From: Ulvibacter algarum
GTDB taxonomy: Bacteria > Bacteroidota > Bacteroidia > Flavobacteriales > Flavobacteriaceae
DNA length: 64,000 nt
Direction of reading: 5' to 3'
NCBI GenBank assembly: GCA_947488905.1
Contig: CANLBJ010000002.1
Location: 310,001 to 374,000, forward strand
The position numbers and the translations under genes were made by a program. Shown one piece after another: positions 52,193-60,692 of this stretch. The stretch's first letter is position 1. The number at the start of each line of letters is the position of its first letter. The notes below the pieces were generated by a model that worked only from the letters and a program-made list of their open reading frames with translations, searched no databases and was not told where the DNA came from.

Positions 52193-52940
52193 CTGTAGTG
52201 GGGATATTTCGTTCTAAATTTTGAAACTGGTGTTCTGCCTTTAAATAATCTTCTCTGGTAACTTCAAAGTTTCCGTACCAGATATAATCATAAATATTTG
52301 TAGTTTTTCTGAAATTTGAATTTAATGATGCATCGTTAATCTCGTTGAAGTATTCAGAATTTGTTTTATCAAATTCATAATCTATTAATTCTGATTCTGT
52401 TAAACGTTTTAGTATTAAAAGATAGTAATAGCGTACTGCAAGTCTATAATCATTATTCATTAATGCTTTTTCAATTAATTTTTTAATGTCTTTAGACTTA
52501 ATAATTTCTTCTTCTTCAGAAAAGAAAACACTAGCACTATCTTGAGAGGCTAAAATTTTTGAACCTGGATTTAACTTTATAACAAGCCACACCACAAATG
52601 CAATACATCCTGCTAAAAATAAATAGGGGAGTGCTTCAATAAATATTGCTAATAAAGTACCTCCTTCTATGTCCCCAAAAATCCAGTCTATTAAACGACC
52701 CCACATACGACCTACCCAGTCTTTAAAACGAGTCCACCAGTTTTCTTCTAGGCTTTCTTCATAATTAAAATCTGAGTCATCTTTATAATTGTTAATCTTC
52801 CCATCGTCAAAAGCTATGGGCGTAAGTTCACTATCTACATCATACTGTACCACCGCAGGAGACACTACAATTGTAGTGTCTTGGGTAGAAGCAAATGTAA
52901 CCGTGGTTACAAACAGTAAGATGTAAAAAAGTTTAGGCAT
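52185..52940 (-). CDS. DUF4129-domain membrane protein
   Basis: The 251-residue protein has a signal peptide (1-18), an acidic periplasmic stretch with WWTRFKDWVGRMWGRLIDWIFGD, one helix (about 96-117, ALPYLFLAGCIAFVVWLV), and a cytoplasmic C-terminal DUF4129 region (about 145-245: DYRLAVRYYYLLILKRLTESELIDYEFDKTNSEY, LKAEHQFQNLER). DUF4129 proteins often neighbour DUF58/MoxR or transglutaminase genes. It overlaps neighbours by 8 bp on each side. Function unknown. Confidence 0.83.
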   Translation of the reverse strand: MPKLFYILLFVTTVTFASTQDTTIVVSPAVVQYDVDSELTPIAFDDGKINNYKDDSDFNYEESLEENWWTRFKDWVGRMWGRLIDWIFGDIEGGTLLAIFIEALPYLFLAGCIAFVVWLVIKLNPGSKILASQDSASVFFSEEEEIIKSKDIKKLIEKALMNNDYRLAVRYYYLLILKRLTESELIDYEFDKTNSEYFNEINDASLNSNFRKTTNIYDYIWYGNFEVTREDYLKAEHQFQNLERNIPTTDV

Positions 52941-53814
52941 TATCTTGAGTTGTAGATCCTATATTGTCAATAGACTCAATGGTACCTGTAAAGTTTTTCT
53001 TTTCGTTTAGGTTGAAATAAACAAAGGCAGTAGATATAACTAGTATTGTTTGCAGTATATATTGGGCAATTAATGAAATAGCATTAAGAGCAGTATATAC
53101 CCAGTCAAACATGTCTGCAGGGTTTAATGAAGTATCATTAATAGCAGTAAATGTGTTTATGAAAGTATAGATTATTAATGGGATTTGAAATATCAAATTA
53201 ACGACATAAAAAAGAATGTAAATAACTATGTATGTAGCAAAAGTAATCCACCACTCATTTTTTATAAATTTAAAACTATAGCTTATAGTGTCTGTAACAT
53301 CTCTTTTCTGAAATACATAAATAGCATAAGCAGTACCAAAAACTACTCCTACATAAATACCAGGGATAATACAGAGGATGAAACCAACAATACTAATCAT
53401 ACCAACAAGAAAACCTAATCCTATTAAGCTCCAGAAGTTATCAAAAACTTGCTTTTTAACTTCATCTGCATTGATATTTCCAGTATTAGCTATATAAGAC
53501 TTTATATAATAGAGTACCGTACCATATAGTAAACCAAAATAGGCAATAGCAGAAATAAACATTACAAGCAAGCTAATAAGCAATGTAGGTGTAAAAACTT
53601 CGATACCTGTATTGTTCATACCAAATGTCCCAAAACCACCTAAGGCGGTTTGTGTATACATACTAGCGGCAATAACAAGAATAAGCAAAGCTGGTCCAGC
53701 AATTCTTAAAATTAAAGTACCCAAAGGTTTCCATTCTTCTCTTATAAACTTGAAGGTATCTGTGATAATATCTCCAATGTCACGTTGTTTTTTAAATTGA
53801 ATTTTCTCGATCAT
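52933..53814 (-). CDS. Multi-pass membrane protein of the SpoIIM-MoxR operon
   Basis: The 293-residue protein has about six predicted helices (about 37-58, 80-105, 130-160, 158-178, 192-215, 245-280). The N-terminal 35 residues are soluble (QRDIGDIITDTFKFIREEW), and FIKNEWWITFATYIVIYILFYVVN is similar in form to other small integral proteins found in this operon. I do not recognise a named domain. It overlaps the SpoIIM-like gene by 23 bp and DUF4129 by 8 bp, so it is coupled to both. Confidence 0.75.
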   Translation of the reverse strand: MIEKIQFKKQRDIGDIITDTFKFIREEWKPLGTLILRIAGPALLILVIAASMYTQTALGGFGTFGMNNTGIEVFTPTLLISLLVMFISAIAYFGLLYGTVLYYIKSYIANTGNINADEVKKQVFDNFWSLIGLGFLVGMISIVGFILCIIPGIYVGVVFGTAYAIYVFQKRDVTDTISYSFKFIKNEWWITFATYIVIYILFYVVNLIFQIPLIIYTFINTFTAINDTSLNPADMFDWVYTALNAISLIAQYILQTILVISTAFVYFNLNEKKNFTGTIESIDNIGSTTQDNA

Positions 53815-54763
53815 ATTTTCTTTTTAATTGTATTGGGTAAATTACGTAATAGTAAACTATTAGTGCTAGCGAACTACCTATTATTAATATAGCTAACCAG
53901 TCTGGCATTTCTGTATGTCTCGTTACAAAACCTTCTAGAAAACCTGCGATGATAAAAAAGGGTATTGTACTTATTAATATTTTTACTCCATCTTTTGCAC
54001 CTCGCACAAAAGATTGTACCCTAGTATAAGTACCTGGAAATAGAATGCTATTACCTATAACAAGACCCGCACAACCGGCAATAATAATAACAGATATCTC
54101 AATAGTACCGTGTATCCAGATAGTTCTTACAGACTCCCAGAGTAATCCTTTCTCGTAAAAAAAATATTGAAAAGACCCAAGCATTATAGCATTTTGCATT
54201 ATAATATAAAGTGTCCCAATACTGAGTAAAACGCCAAATGCAAAAGCCATAAGAGCCACTCTAATATTGTTGACAGTGATACCTAAAAACATTTCTATCT
54301 CATTCATGTCTTTATAGACGGCCATTGGGTCGCCTTTTTCAATGTTGTCTAAGGTCATATTTACATACCCATCACCCAAGATGAGTCTTACAAAGTCTCC
54401 ATCTGTTGCAGCGCTATACGCACCTACAATGCTAAAAAGTAAAAAAGTAAGAAATGTTATTAATAATTGTCTTTGGTATTGCGCAAAAAACAAAGGAAAC
54501 TCTTTTGTATAAAAGGTAAGAAAGCGAGATCTGCTTTCTCTTTTTGTTTTATAAATTTTTTGATGAGCTAGTACAGATAGTCCATTAAGATACATTAATG
54601 TGTTACTGCCAGGGTAAAAAGTCTGCGCGTAGCTAAGGTGATCTGTAACTTCTACGTACAATTCACTAAGTTCATCTGGATTAATCTGAGTATTATTCTT
54701 AAGAACACTTTCAAATCTTAACCATTTATCTTTATTTTGCTTGGCAAAAGCAGCTTCGCGCAT
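53792..54763 (-). CDS. SpoIIM-family membrane protein
   Basis: The 323-residue protein starts MREAAFAKQNKDKWLRFESVL and has about six helices. The segment NNIRVALMAFAFGVLLSIGTLYIIMQNAIMLGSFQYFFYEKGL with GTIEISVIIIAGCAGLVIGNSILFPGTYTR is the signature of SpoIIM (stage II sporulation protein M) and related DUF95 proteins. In Bacillus SpoIIM acts in engulfment as part of a complex. In this non-sporulating group the name only marks homology. It is the first gene of the minus-strand operon and starts 36 bp from the divergent RDD gene, so the two share a promoter region. Confidence 0.87.
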   Translation of the reverse strand: MREAAFAKQNKDKWLRFESVLKNNTQINPDELSELYVEVTDHLSYAQTFYPGSNTLMYLNGLSVLAHQKIYKTKRESRSRFLTFYTKEFPLFFAQYQRQLLITFLTFLLFSIVGAYSAATDGDFVRLILGDGYVNMTLDNIEKGDPMAVYKDMNEIEMFLGITVNNIRVALMAFAFGVLLSIGTLYIIMQNAIMLGSFQYFFYEKGLLWESVRTIWIHGTIEISVIIIAGCAGLVIGNSILFPGTYTRVQSFVRGAKDGVKILISTIPFFIIAGFLEGFVTRHTEMPDWLAILIIGSSLALIVYYYVIYPIQLKRKYDRENSI

Positions 54764-54799
54764 ATATGCTGTATTATTTTTACCAAAGAAACAGATTTA

Positions 54800-55522
54800 A
54801 TGGATAAATTTCAAATAGAAACAGCTCAAAATGTCAACATTGTTCAAAATGTTGCAGGAGTAGGAGACAGAATATTAGCATACCTTATTGATGGAGCGAT
54901 AATGCTTGTATATTATTTTATAGTATTCCTATTGTTAGTGGGTACCATAGACGCCCTAGGGGACAGTGCTACCTTTTTAGTTATTATGGTTATTTTATTA
55001 CCCGTACTTGTATATCATCTTTTGTTTGAAATGTTCTGGGATGGAAAAAGCCCAGGAAAAGCAGTAATGAAGTTACGTGTTGTAAAACTAGATGGCTCTA
55101 AACCCGCCTTCTCAAATTTCTTGTTAAGATGGCTGTTAAGGGTCATAGATATTGCCCTAGCGAGTGGAGCAGTCGCTCTAGTTACTATATTATTAAACGG
55201 TAGAGGTCAGCGTCTAGGCGATTTGGCGGCAGGTACTACTGTTATTTCAGAAAAAACTCCTGTTGCTTTTTCTCAAACTATTTTAACAGTTATACCAGAA
55301 GACTATGTACCTCAATATCCCCAAGTAACTGTTTTTAATGATGCCGAAATGCAAAAGATAAAACAGATTTATATTGAGAATAGATATAAAGGCAATCATA
55401 ATATTATTTTACGTCTATCTAATAGAATCGCTAACGTAATGCAAATTGAAATAGATGGTACACCCATAACTTTTGTTGATAAGGTGATTAAAGATTATAA
55501 CTATTACACACAAAACATGTAG
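54800..55522 (+). CDS. RDD-family membrane protein
   Basis: The 240-residue protein (ATG at 54800, MDKFQIETAQNV; a longer frame from 54737 overlaps the divergent gene) has the RDD domain in residues 20-150: GDRILAYLIDGAIMLVYY, FEMFWDGKSPGKAVMKLRVV and NGRGQRLGDLAAGTTVIS. Three membrane helices fit. A C-terminal soluble part of about 85 residues is charged. In many Flavobacteriia the RDD gene precedes this SpoIIM-MoxR operon, so it probably belongs to the same system. Function unknown. Confidence 0.88.
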   Translation: MDKFQIETAQNVNIVQNVAGVGDRILAYLIDGAIMLVYYFIVFLLLVGTIDALGDSATFLVIMVILLPVLVYHLLFEMFWDGKSPGKAVMKLRVVKLDGSKPAFSNFLLRWLLRVIDIALASGAVALVTILLNGRGQRLGDLAAGTTVISEKTPVAFSQTILTVIPEDYVPQYPQVTVFNDAEMQKIKQIYIENRYKGNHNIILRLSNRIANVMQIEIDGTPITFVDKVIKDYNYYTQNM

Positions 55523-55631
55523 AGAAGCAATATTTTACTTTGGAATAAAAAAGATTGAGTAAATATTTAGCAAAAATAATTTCAGTCAATTTTCTTTACT
55601 ACATAATCAATTTTCAAAATAAAAAGAATAA

Positions 55632-56261
55632 ATGACTTTACTTCTTATCATAGATATACTTGGTACTATAGCGTTTGCAGTTTCTGGATCTTTAACTGCG
55701 ATGAAGAAACGTTTAGATCCTTTTGGGATTGCTATTATTGCTTTTGTAACCGCTGTAGGAGGTGGTACGTTGCGTGATTTGCTTATAGGAGCAAACATTA
55801 CGTGGATGAGAGATATGACATATTTTTATGTTATTATTGGATCTGTTGTGCTTGCGATTATTTTTAGAAAAAAATTACAGTATGTGCGCCGCTCTTTATT
55901 TTTGTTTGACACTATTGGGATTGCCTTATATACTATAGTAGGAGTGGAGAAGGGGATTGATGCAGATTTTCCTCCTTTAATATGCGTAGCGCTAGGTACA
56001 ATGTCTGCTTGTTTTGGTGGAGTTATACGTGATATTCTTTGTAATGAAATTCCAGTTATTTTTAGAAAAAACATATATGCTACGGCTTGTATTGTAGGTG
56101 GTATTGCTTACTTTTTATTACAGAAAACCCCTTTAACAGATGATTTTATAGTGATAATAGCAGGTTCTTTAGTGATACTTATACGTATTCTGGCTGTTTA
56201 CTTTAATTGGTCTTTACCTAATTTTTATCCAGAAGGTGATGATAAGCAAAAGCTCTCTTAG
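55632..56261 (+). CDS. TRIC/YadS-type trimeric intracellular cation channel homolog
   Basis: The 209-residue protein has seven predicted helices arranged as two inverted three-helix units plus one. Each unit contains a GG-x-x-RD signature: FVTAVGGGTLRDLLIG (first) and SACFGGVIRDILCNE (second), which is the pattern of the UPF0126/TRIC family. Prokaryotic TRIC homologs conduct K+ and Na+. The N-terminus lacks a signal peptide. It is transcribed alone. Confidence 0.9.
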   Translation: MTLLLIIDILGTIAFAVSGSLTAMKKRLDPFGIAIIAFVTAVGGGTLRDLLIGANITWMRDMTYFYVIIGSVVLAIIFRKKLQYVRRSLFLFDTIGIALYTIVGVEKGIDADFPPLICVALGTMSACFGGVIRDILCNEIPVIFRKNIYATACIVGGIAYFLLQKTPLTDDFIVIIAGSLVILIRILAVYFNWSLPNFYPEGDDKQKLS

Positions 56262-56388
56262 GTTTTTATAAACTATAGTTGTTATCAGTCTGTGTATTTT
56301 TGACTTCAGTATATAATTATAGAGTTTGAGTCTTCAGTATGATATTACTCTCACAATATTTAAACCCTTAATATTTCCGCATAAAAAA

Positions 56389-56418
56389 ATGTCCCAATAT
56401 TGCTATTGGGACATTTTT
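56389..56418. terminator. Bidirectional rho-independent terminator
   Basis: ATGTCCCAATA and TATTGGGACAT form a perfect stem around TTGC with flanking A and T runs. It lies between TRIC and the convergent PPIase operon and can serve both. Confidence 0.9.
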
Positions 56419-56437
56419 AATTATTTGTGTAATAAGT

Positions 56438-57541
56438 TTACTTTACTACCTCTGTAATCTCAAGTTCAAAGATTAAATCTTCGTTAGCTGGGATTATTGG
56501 TGGGTAACCTCTTTCTCCATAACCTAGGTGAGAAGGGATATAAACAACTGCTTTATCACCTACAGACATATTAAGTAACGCTTCTCTAAAACCAGGAATC
56601 ATTTGTGCTTCTGGTCCGTAATTTTTAACTAAAGATGGGGCATAACCGTTTGCTGCTTTTCTTGCTGGATCTACTGTCATAAATTCTTCTGCAACTTCTA
56701 GTTTGTTACTATCAAAAAGTTTTCCGTCAGAGAAAAAACCTGCGTAGTTCATTTTAATGCTAGAACCTACTGCTGGCTTTTCGCCATTTGCTTTTTCAAT
56801 AAAAGCAATTTTAAGACCAGACTCAAGCGTTTCAGCTTTCTTTAAAACCTTATTAAGATTCTTTAATCTTTTTGAAGCAATTTTGTTAAGTTCTTCTTCT
56901 TTCTTGATTTTCTCTTTCTCAATTTCTTCCATCTGGTCAGTAAACAATGGCACTTTTACACCACGTTCAATGATATCCATAGACTCAATAATAACAGGTG
57001 TAACAGGCTTGTCTCCAGCTGCTGTCTCTAGCATACCTATTTTGTCTACTACTTCTTGTCCTATTACAACTTTACCAAAAACAGTGTGCTTACCGTCTAA
57101 CCATGGTGTAGCTTTTAGGGTAACAAAAAACTGACTTCCGTTAGTTCCAGGTCCTGAGTTTGCCATAGATAAGATCCCTTTATCTGTATGCTTTAATTCT
57201 GGTACAAACTCATCAGGGAATTTATATCCAGGATTTCCTCCACCTGTTCCTAATGGATCTCCACCTTGAATCATAAAATCTTTAATCACACGGTGAAAAG
57301 TAAGACTGTCATAAAATTTCTTTCCTTTGTACTGATCTTCAACCATTCCGTTAGTTCCTTTTGCAAGACCTACAAAGTTTGCAACGGTAAGTGGTGTTTG
57401 TTCATTATATAATTCTGCTACAAAAACACCTTGATTGGTTGTAAACTCTGCATAAACACCATCTTCAAGTTCTGGATATTTACTTTGGCAAGAACCAAGT
57501 GTGATTGTTAAAACTAGTAATAAAAACGATATTTTTTTCAT
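56438..57541 (-). CDS. Lipoprotein peptidyl-prolyl isomerase: cyclophilin-FKBP fusion
   Basis: The 367-residue protein has lipobox LGSC (Cys 18). It fuses two isomerase folds. The cyclophilin domain is at about 30-190: FHRVIKDFMIQGGDPLGTGGG, GPGTNGSQFFVTLKATPWLDGKHTVFGKV. A charged helical linker (about 205-240) follows, then the FKBP domain is at about 255-366: GSSIKMNYAGFFSDGKLFDSN, QMIPGFREALLNMSVGDKAVVYIPSHLGYGERGYPPIIPANEDLIFELEI. It would refold secreted or outer-membrane proteins in the periplasm. It follows gldI by 15 bp. Confidence 0.92.
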   Translation of the reverse strand: MKKISFLLLVLTITLGSCQSKYPELEDGVYAEFTTNQGVFVAELYNEQTPLTVANFVGLAKGTNGMVEDQYKGKKFYDSLTFHRVIKDFMIQGGDPLGTGGGNPGYKFPDEFVPELKHTDKGILSMANSGPGTNGSQFFVTLKATPWLDGKHTVFGKVVIGQEVVDKIGMLETAAGDKPVTPVIIESMDIIERGVKVPLFTDQMEEIEKEKIKKEEELNKIASKRLKNLNKVLKKAETLESGLKIAFIEKANGEKPAVGSSIKMNYAGFFSDGKLFDSNKLEVAEEFMTVDPARKAANGYAPSLVKNYGPEAQMIPGFREALLNMSVGDKAVVYIPSHLGYGERGYPPIIPANEDLIFELEITEVVK

Positions 57542-57556
57542 AATAATTTATTGGGT

Positions 57557-58093
57557 TTATTCTATTGATTTTAAAGTTACTGTACTCTTTACAGGAACAT
57601 TAGCTCCTATTTTATCTATAATACCATAATAGCCATAAGCCTTATGTGAAGGAAACAGAAACGTTACCATTTCTCCTTCTCTCATTAATTTTAAGCCTTG
57701 TCTTATTCCGGTAATTAATTCTTGATTTGTTTGGTCTATTACAAATTCTTGAACGCCATTTTCTTGTTCAGATAGAATCATATTACCGTCAAGGTCAACT
57801 ACATTATAAGTGAACTTAACAAGATCGCCAAATTTTGCAGTTGCAGTCCCTAGGGTATCTTTAGTTCTGTAAAAATACCAGAAGCCATTGTCTGATGTTA
57901 TGTACTCCTCCTTTGGGTTTGCAGCCATTATTGCAGCAATTTGTGCTTCTTCTGCTTCAACAAGTTTTTTATTGCGTTCAATAGATGCGTCAATAAATGT
58001 TCCAGAGTTTTGCTGTACAGGTTGTCTAGCCTCTGGAGTTTTACACCCCTGAAGTAATGATACTATACCTATTATAAAAAGTAGTTTATGCAT
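57557..58093 (-). CDS. gldI: Gliding motility lipoprotein GldI (FKBP-type PPIase)
   Basis: GldI is required for gliding and type IX secretion in Flavobacterium johnsoniae. The 178-residue protein has lipobox LQGC (Cys 17), a short charged N-terminal helix (EEAQIAAIMAANPKEEYITSDNGFWYFYRTKD), and an FKBP domain (about 85-178: KFGDLVKFTYNVVDLDGNMIL, GIRQGLKLMREGEMVTFLFPSHKAYGYYG). The match in size, signal and N-terminal motif is good. It overlaps the DHH phosphoesterase gene by 8 bp and precedes the cyclophilin-FKBP gene, forming a fold-assistance operon. Confidence 0.9.
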   Translation of the reverse strand: MHKLLFIIGIVSLLQGCKTPEARQPVQQNSGTFIDASIERNKKLVEAEEAQIAAIMAANPKEEYITSDNGFWYFYRTKDTLGTATAKFGDLVKFTYNVVDLDGNMILSEQENGVQEFVIDQTNQELITGIRQGLKLMREGEMVTFLFPSHKAYGYYGIIDKIGANVPVKSTVTLKSIE

Positions 58094-59108
58094 GTGCTAA
58101 AAGCTGGTCTTTATAATGTGGCAATATACTAATAAAATAGCTAATTGTTTTTGCAAGTGATTCGTCGCTTTTTCCGCCAGCAGCATTGTTGTGACCGCCT
58201 CCATGAAAATGTTCTCTACTCACTAAATTAACATTAAAATCTCCTTTACTACGCAGTGATATTTTGACAATATTGTTCTTTCTATCTTCTATAAAAATGG
58301 CAGCAAAAATAATGCCTTTTACAGATAGTGCATAATTAACAAAGCCTTCTGTATCTCCTTTCTGAAATTTATTTTCATCAAGTTCTTTTTGAGACAAGCT
58401 AATAAATGCGGTTCTGTACTCAGGGAAAATCTGCATATTATTAAGTGCAACTCCTAGTAGCTTAAGACGTTCTGGAGAGCTAGAGTCGTATACATGCTCG
58501 TGTATTAAATGATGTTTAATACCCGTATTTTTAAGATGTGCAATAACGTTATGCGTTGCAGCCGTTGTACTAGCAAACCTAAATGATCCCGTATCTGTCA
58601 TAATACCAGTATATATGTTTGTAGCAATATCTTCGGAAATATGCTCAGCTTCACCCATAGCTTCTATAAAATGAAATACCATCTCACAAGTAGACCCCAT
58701 AGCGGTATCACTATATGTTAAAACAGCATAATCATCTGGAGATTGATGGTGATCTATCATTATATAGTCTGCTGTTGCATTTGTCAACGCATCTTGCATA
58801 TCACCCACACGAGTAAAAGAATTGAAATCTAAAGTACAAATGATGTCAGCATTATTAATAAGATCGTCTGCTTGAGCTTTGTTTTGATTGTATATCAAAA
58901 TGTCTTCAGAGGCTGGCATCCATTTTAAGAAATCTGGAAAATCATTTGGGACAATAACCTGTGTATCGTGTCCTTGACTTTTCAGAAATAAAGATAGGGC
59001 AGAGGTAGACCCTACGGCATCACCATCTGGGTTTTTATGACCTACAATTACTATTTTTTTTGACCCATCTAAGAGCTTCTTTGCTATTACTATTTGTGCT
59101 TCATTCAT
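58086..59108 (-). CDS. DHH-family phosphoesterase (NrnA-like)
   Basis: The 340-residue cytoplasmic protein shows the DHH-DHHA1 layout. Residues 20-40 (GHKNPDGDAVGSTSAL) form the first metal motif, DHHQSP at about 120 is the DHH signature, and the DHHA1 C-terminus carries EHFHGGGHNNAAGG. NrnA enzymes degrade nanoRNA and pAp. The first gene of a three-gene operon, it is placed by a TATCTTTG box five bases before its ATG, and overlaps gldI by 8 bp. Confidence 0.93.
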   Translation of the reverse strand: MNEAQIVIAKKLLDGSKKIVIVGHKNPDGDAVGSTSALSLFLKSQGHDTQVIVPNDFPDFLKWMPASEDILIYNQNKAQADDLINNADIICTLDFNSFTRVGDMQDALTNATADYIMIDHHQSPDDYAVLTYSDTAMGSTCEMVFHFIEAMGEAEHISEDIATNIYTGIMTDTGSFRFASTTAATHNVIAHLKNTGIKHHLIHEHVYDSSSPERLKLLGVALNNMQIFPEYRTAFISLSQKELDENKFQKGDTEGFVNYALSVKGIIFAAIFIEDRKNNIVKISLRSKGDFNVNLVSREHFHGGGHNNAAGGKSDESLAKTISYFISILPHYKDQLLAHA

Positions 59109-59113
59109 TACCG

Positions 59114-59121
59114 CAAAGATA
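59114..59121 (-). promoter_or_regulatory. -7 promoter box of DHH/gldI/PPIase operon
   Basis: The minus strand reads TATCTTTG five bases before the ATG. Together with the box of rluF it is among the clearest candidates for a nearly leaderless mRNA here. Confidence 0.5.
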
Positions 59122-59205
59122 CGATTTAGGGTTTAAAATTTAAATTATTATTTTGAAATCGATATATTGTAAAAGACTATTATTGTCGTATTTAAAACAG
59201 AACAT

Positions 59206-60030
59206 ATGAATAAAAATTTTACGCTACTATTTTTGATTTTAATAAGCTTCTCTTGTAGTGCTCAAAAACTCGATAAAATAAAAGGAAACAAAGAAGTTGT
59301 TGATATTTATGAAACGCTAGAAGCCTTTACTTCTCTAGAGGTGAGTAGTGGTTTAGAGATTTCTATAAAGCAAGGAGATGAAGAAGGGTATCACTTAGAG
59401 GCAGATTCTAACTTAGTAGATGTGATCTCTTTTGAGGTTGTAGAAGATAAGCTTCATATTTATGCTAAAAGTAGTATTCAATCTAGTAAGCGATTAAAAA
59501 TAGATCTTACAGTTGCTAATCTTGATATGATAACTATTAATGATGGCGCAGAAATAAATACATTAAATAAAATTGAAGCAACATCTTTAACACTTGTTGT
59601 GTTAGATAATAGTGAGTACAAGCTAGATCTTAAAGCAGATGAATTGTCTGTTACTATGGGTGGTAGTAGTAAAGGTGACCTTGCTTTTAAAGGCGAAAAG
59701 CTTTCTGTTACACTTAATGATAATAGTACCTTAAAGGGAGACCTAACAATCACGGAGTGTGTGCTAGCAGTAAATGAAAAGGCAGATTTTGATATGGATG
59801 GTGATGTTGTAGATTTAAATCTAACCATAACAGGCACTGCAAGTGTAAAGGCAAGTGTACTACGTGCAGAAACTGTAAATTTAATTGCATCAGACAATTG
59901 TGATATATATGTAAATGCCACTAAAAACCTTACCATTTACGCGCAAGATAAAAGTACAATCAATCTCTACGGAAATCCAGAAATAATTATTGAAGGATTT
60001 AAAGATTCTAGTAGACTTATAAAGAAATAA
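59206..60030 (+). CDS. DUF2807 (GIN-domain) exported protein
   Basis: The 274-residue protein has an N-terminal signal (1-20, ISFSCSAQ) that may be a lipoprotein or a standard cleavage site. The rest is one repetitive right-handed beta-helix-like DUF2807/GIN domain: LEVSSGLEISIKQGDEE, IDLTVANLDMITINDGAEI, and VDLNLTITGTASVKASVLRAE with frequent T/S/N positions. Proteins of this type in Bacteroidetes are predicted autotransporter-head-like adhesive or scaffold elements. It is followed after 162 bp by ndk. Confidence 0.85.
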   Translation: MNKNFTLLFLILISFSCSAQKLDKIKGNKEVVDIYETLEAFTSLEVSSGLEISIKQGDEEGYHLEADSNLVDVISFEVVEDKLHIYAKSSIQSSKRLKIDLTVANLDMITINDGAEINTLNKIEATSLTLVVLDNSEYKLDLKADELSVTMGGSSKGDLAFKGEKLSVTLNDNSTLKGDLTITECVLAVNEKADFDMDGDVVDLNLTITGTASVKASVLRAETVNLIASDNCDIYVNATKNLTIYAQDKSTINLYGNPEIIIEGFKDSSRLIKK

Positions 60031-60150
60031 TGGTTTATTTCTTACTATTTGATTGGTAGTCTTTTGAGTACTTTTTTTATATTTTTTGATAAATTAATTT
60101 CTTTAAAAATAGTATCTACCTTACTGCTTAAAATAAGCCCTTGTATATCT

Positions 60151-60180
60151 AACATAAAGGCTTATTTTTGCAAAAAAATT
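60151..60180 (+). promoter_or_regulatory. Promoter of ndk (TTG-N19-TATTTTTG)
   Basis: TTG at 60151 and TATTTTTG at 60173-60180 are separated by 19 bases. This is the best full -33/-7 match in the window, twelve bases before the ndk ATG. Confidence 0.65.
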
Positions 60181-60192
60181 AATAAGACTCTT

Positions 60193-60612
60193 ATGAGAAC
60201 TGATAGAACATTTACAATGTTAAAGCCAGATAGTGTTGAGAAAGGACACATTGGTGCAATTTTAGAAAAAATAAACGCTGCTGGTTTTAGAATCGTAGCT
60301 TTAAAAGAAACACAAATGACAACTGCAGATGCTGAGGCATTTTACGCAGTACACAACGAGCGTCCATTTTTTGGAGAGTTAGTTGAGTATATGACAAGAG
60401 GTCCTATTGTAGCTGCTATCTTAGAGAAAGATAACGCTGTAGATGATTTTCGTACGTTAATTGGTGCAACTAACCCAGCAGATGCTGCAGAAGGTACTAT
60501 CCGTAAATTATATGCTGCGTCTATAGGAGAAAATGCTGTTCACGGTAGTGATAGCGATGAGAATGCTGCTATTGAAGGTGCATTCCATTTTTCTGGAAGA
60601 GAGATGTTTTAA
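60193..60612 (+). CDS. ndk: Nucleoside diphosphate kinase
   Basis: The enzyme transfers the gamma-phosphate between nucleoside di- and triphosphates via a phospho-His. I use the ATG at 60193, giving 139 residues ([20 protein letters not shown]), the typical length; the longer frame from 60049 adds a non-conserved hydrophobic stretch. The catalytic His117 is in [14 protein letters not shown], and the nucleotide-binding KPD is near residue 11. A perfect terminator follows at 60632-60668. Confidence 0.98.
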   Translation: MRTDRTFTMLKPDSVEKGHIGAILEKINAAGFRIVALKETQMTTADAEAFYAVHNERPFFGELVEYMTRGPIVAAILEKDNAVDDFRTLIGATNPADAAEGTIRKLYAASIGENAVHGSDSDENAAIEGAFHFSGREMF

Positions 60613-60631
60613 TTAGCACTCAACAAAATTT

Positions 60632-60668
60632 AAAACCGCGTTTTGCTTTTGCAAAACGCGGTTTTTTT
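60632..60668. terminator. Rho-independent terminator of ndk
   Basis: AACCGCGTTTTGC and GCAAAACGCGGTT form a 13-bp perfect stem around TTTT, followed by TTTTTTT. The T-rich stretch in the other direction is weaker but may also serve the 60693 gene. Confidence 0.9.
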
Positions 60669-60692
60669 ATGCTCTAGAGTTACTGGGTTTTA

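Noticed and set aside
53792-54763. Sporulation function from the SpoIIM name
   Set aside because: The organism is a Bacteroidete without other sporulation genes here; SpoIIM is only the name of the family.
60049-60192. N-terminal extension of ndk with hydrophobic residues
   Set aside because: Nucleoside diphosphate kinases begin at [13 protein letters not shown]. The extension has no family likeness, and a strong promoter (60151-60180) lies inside it.
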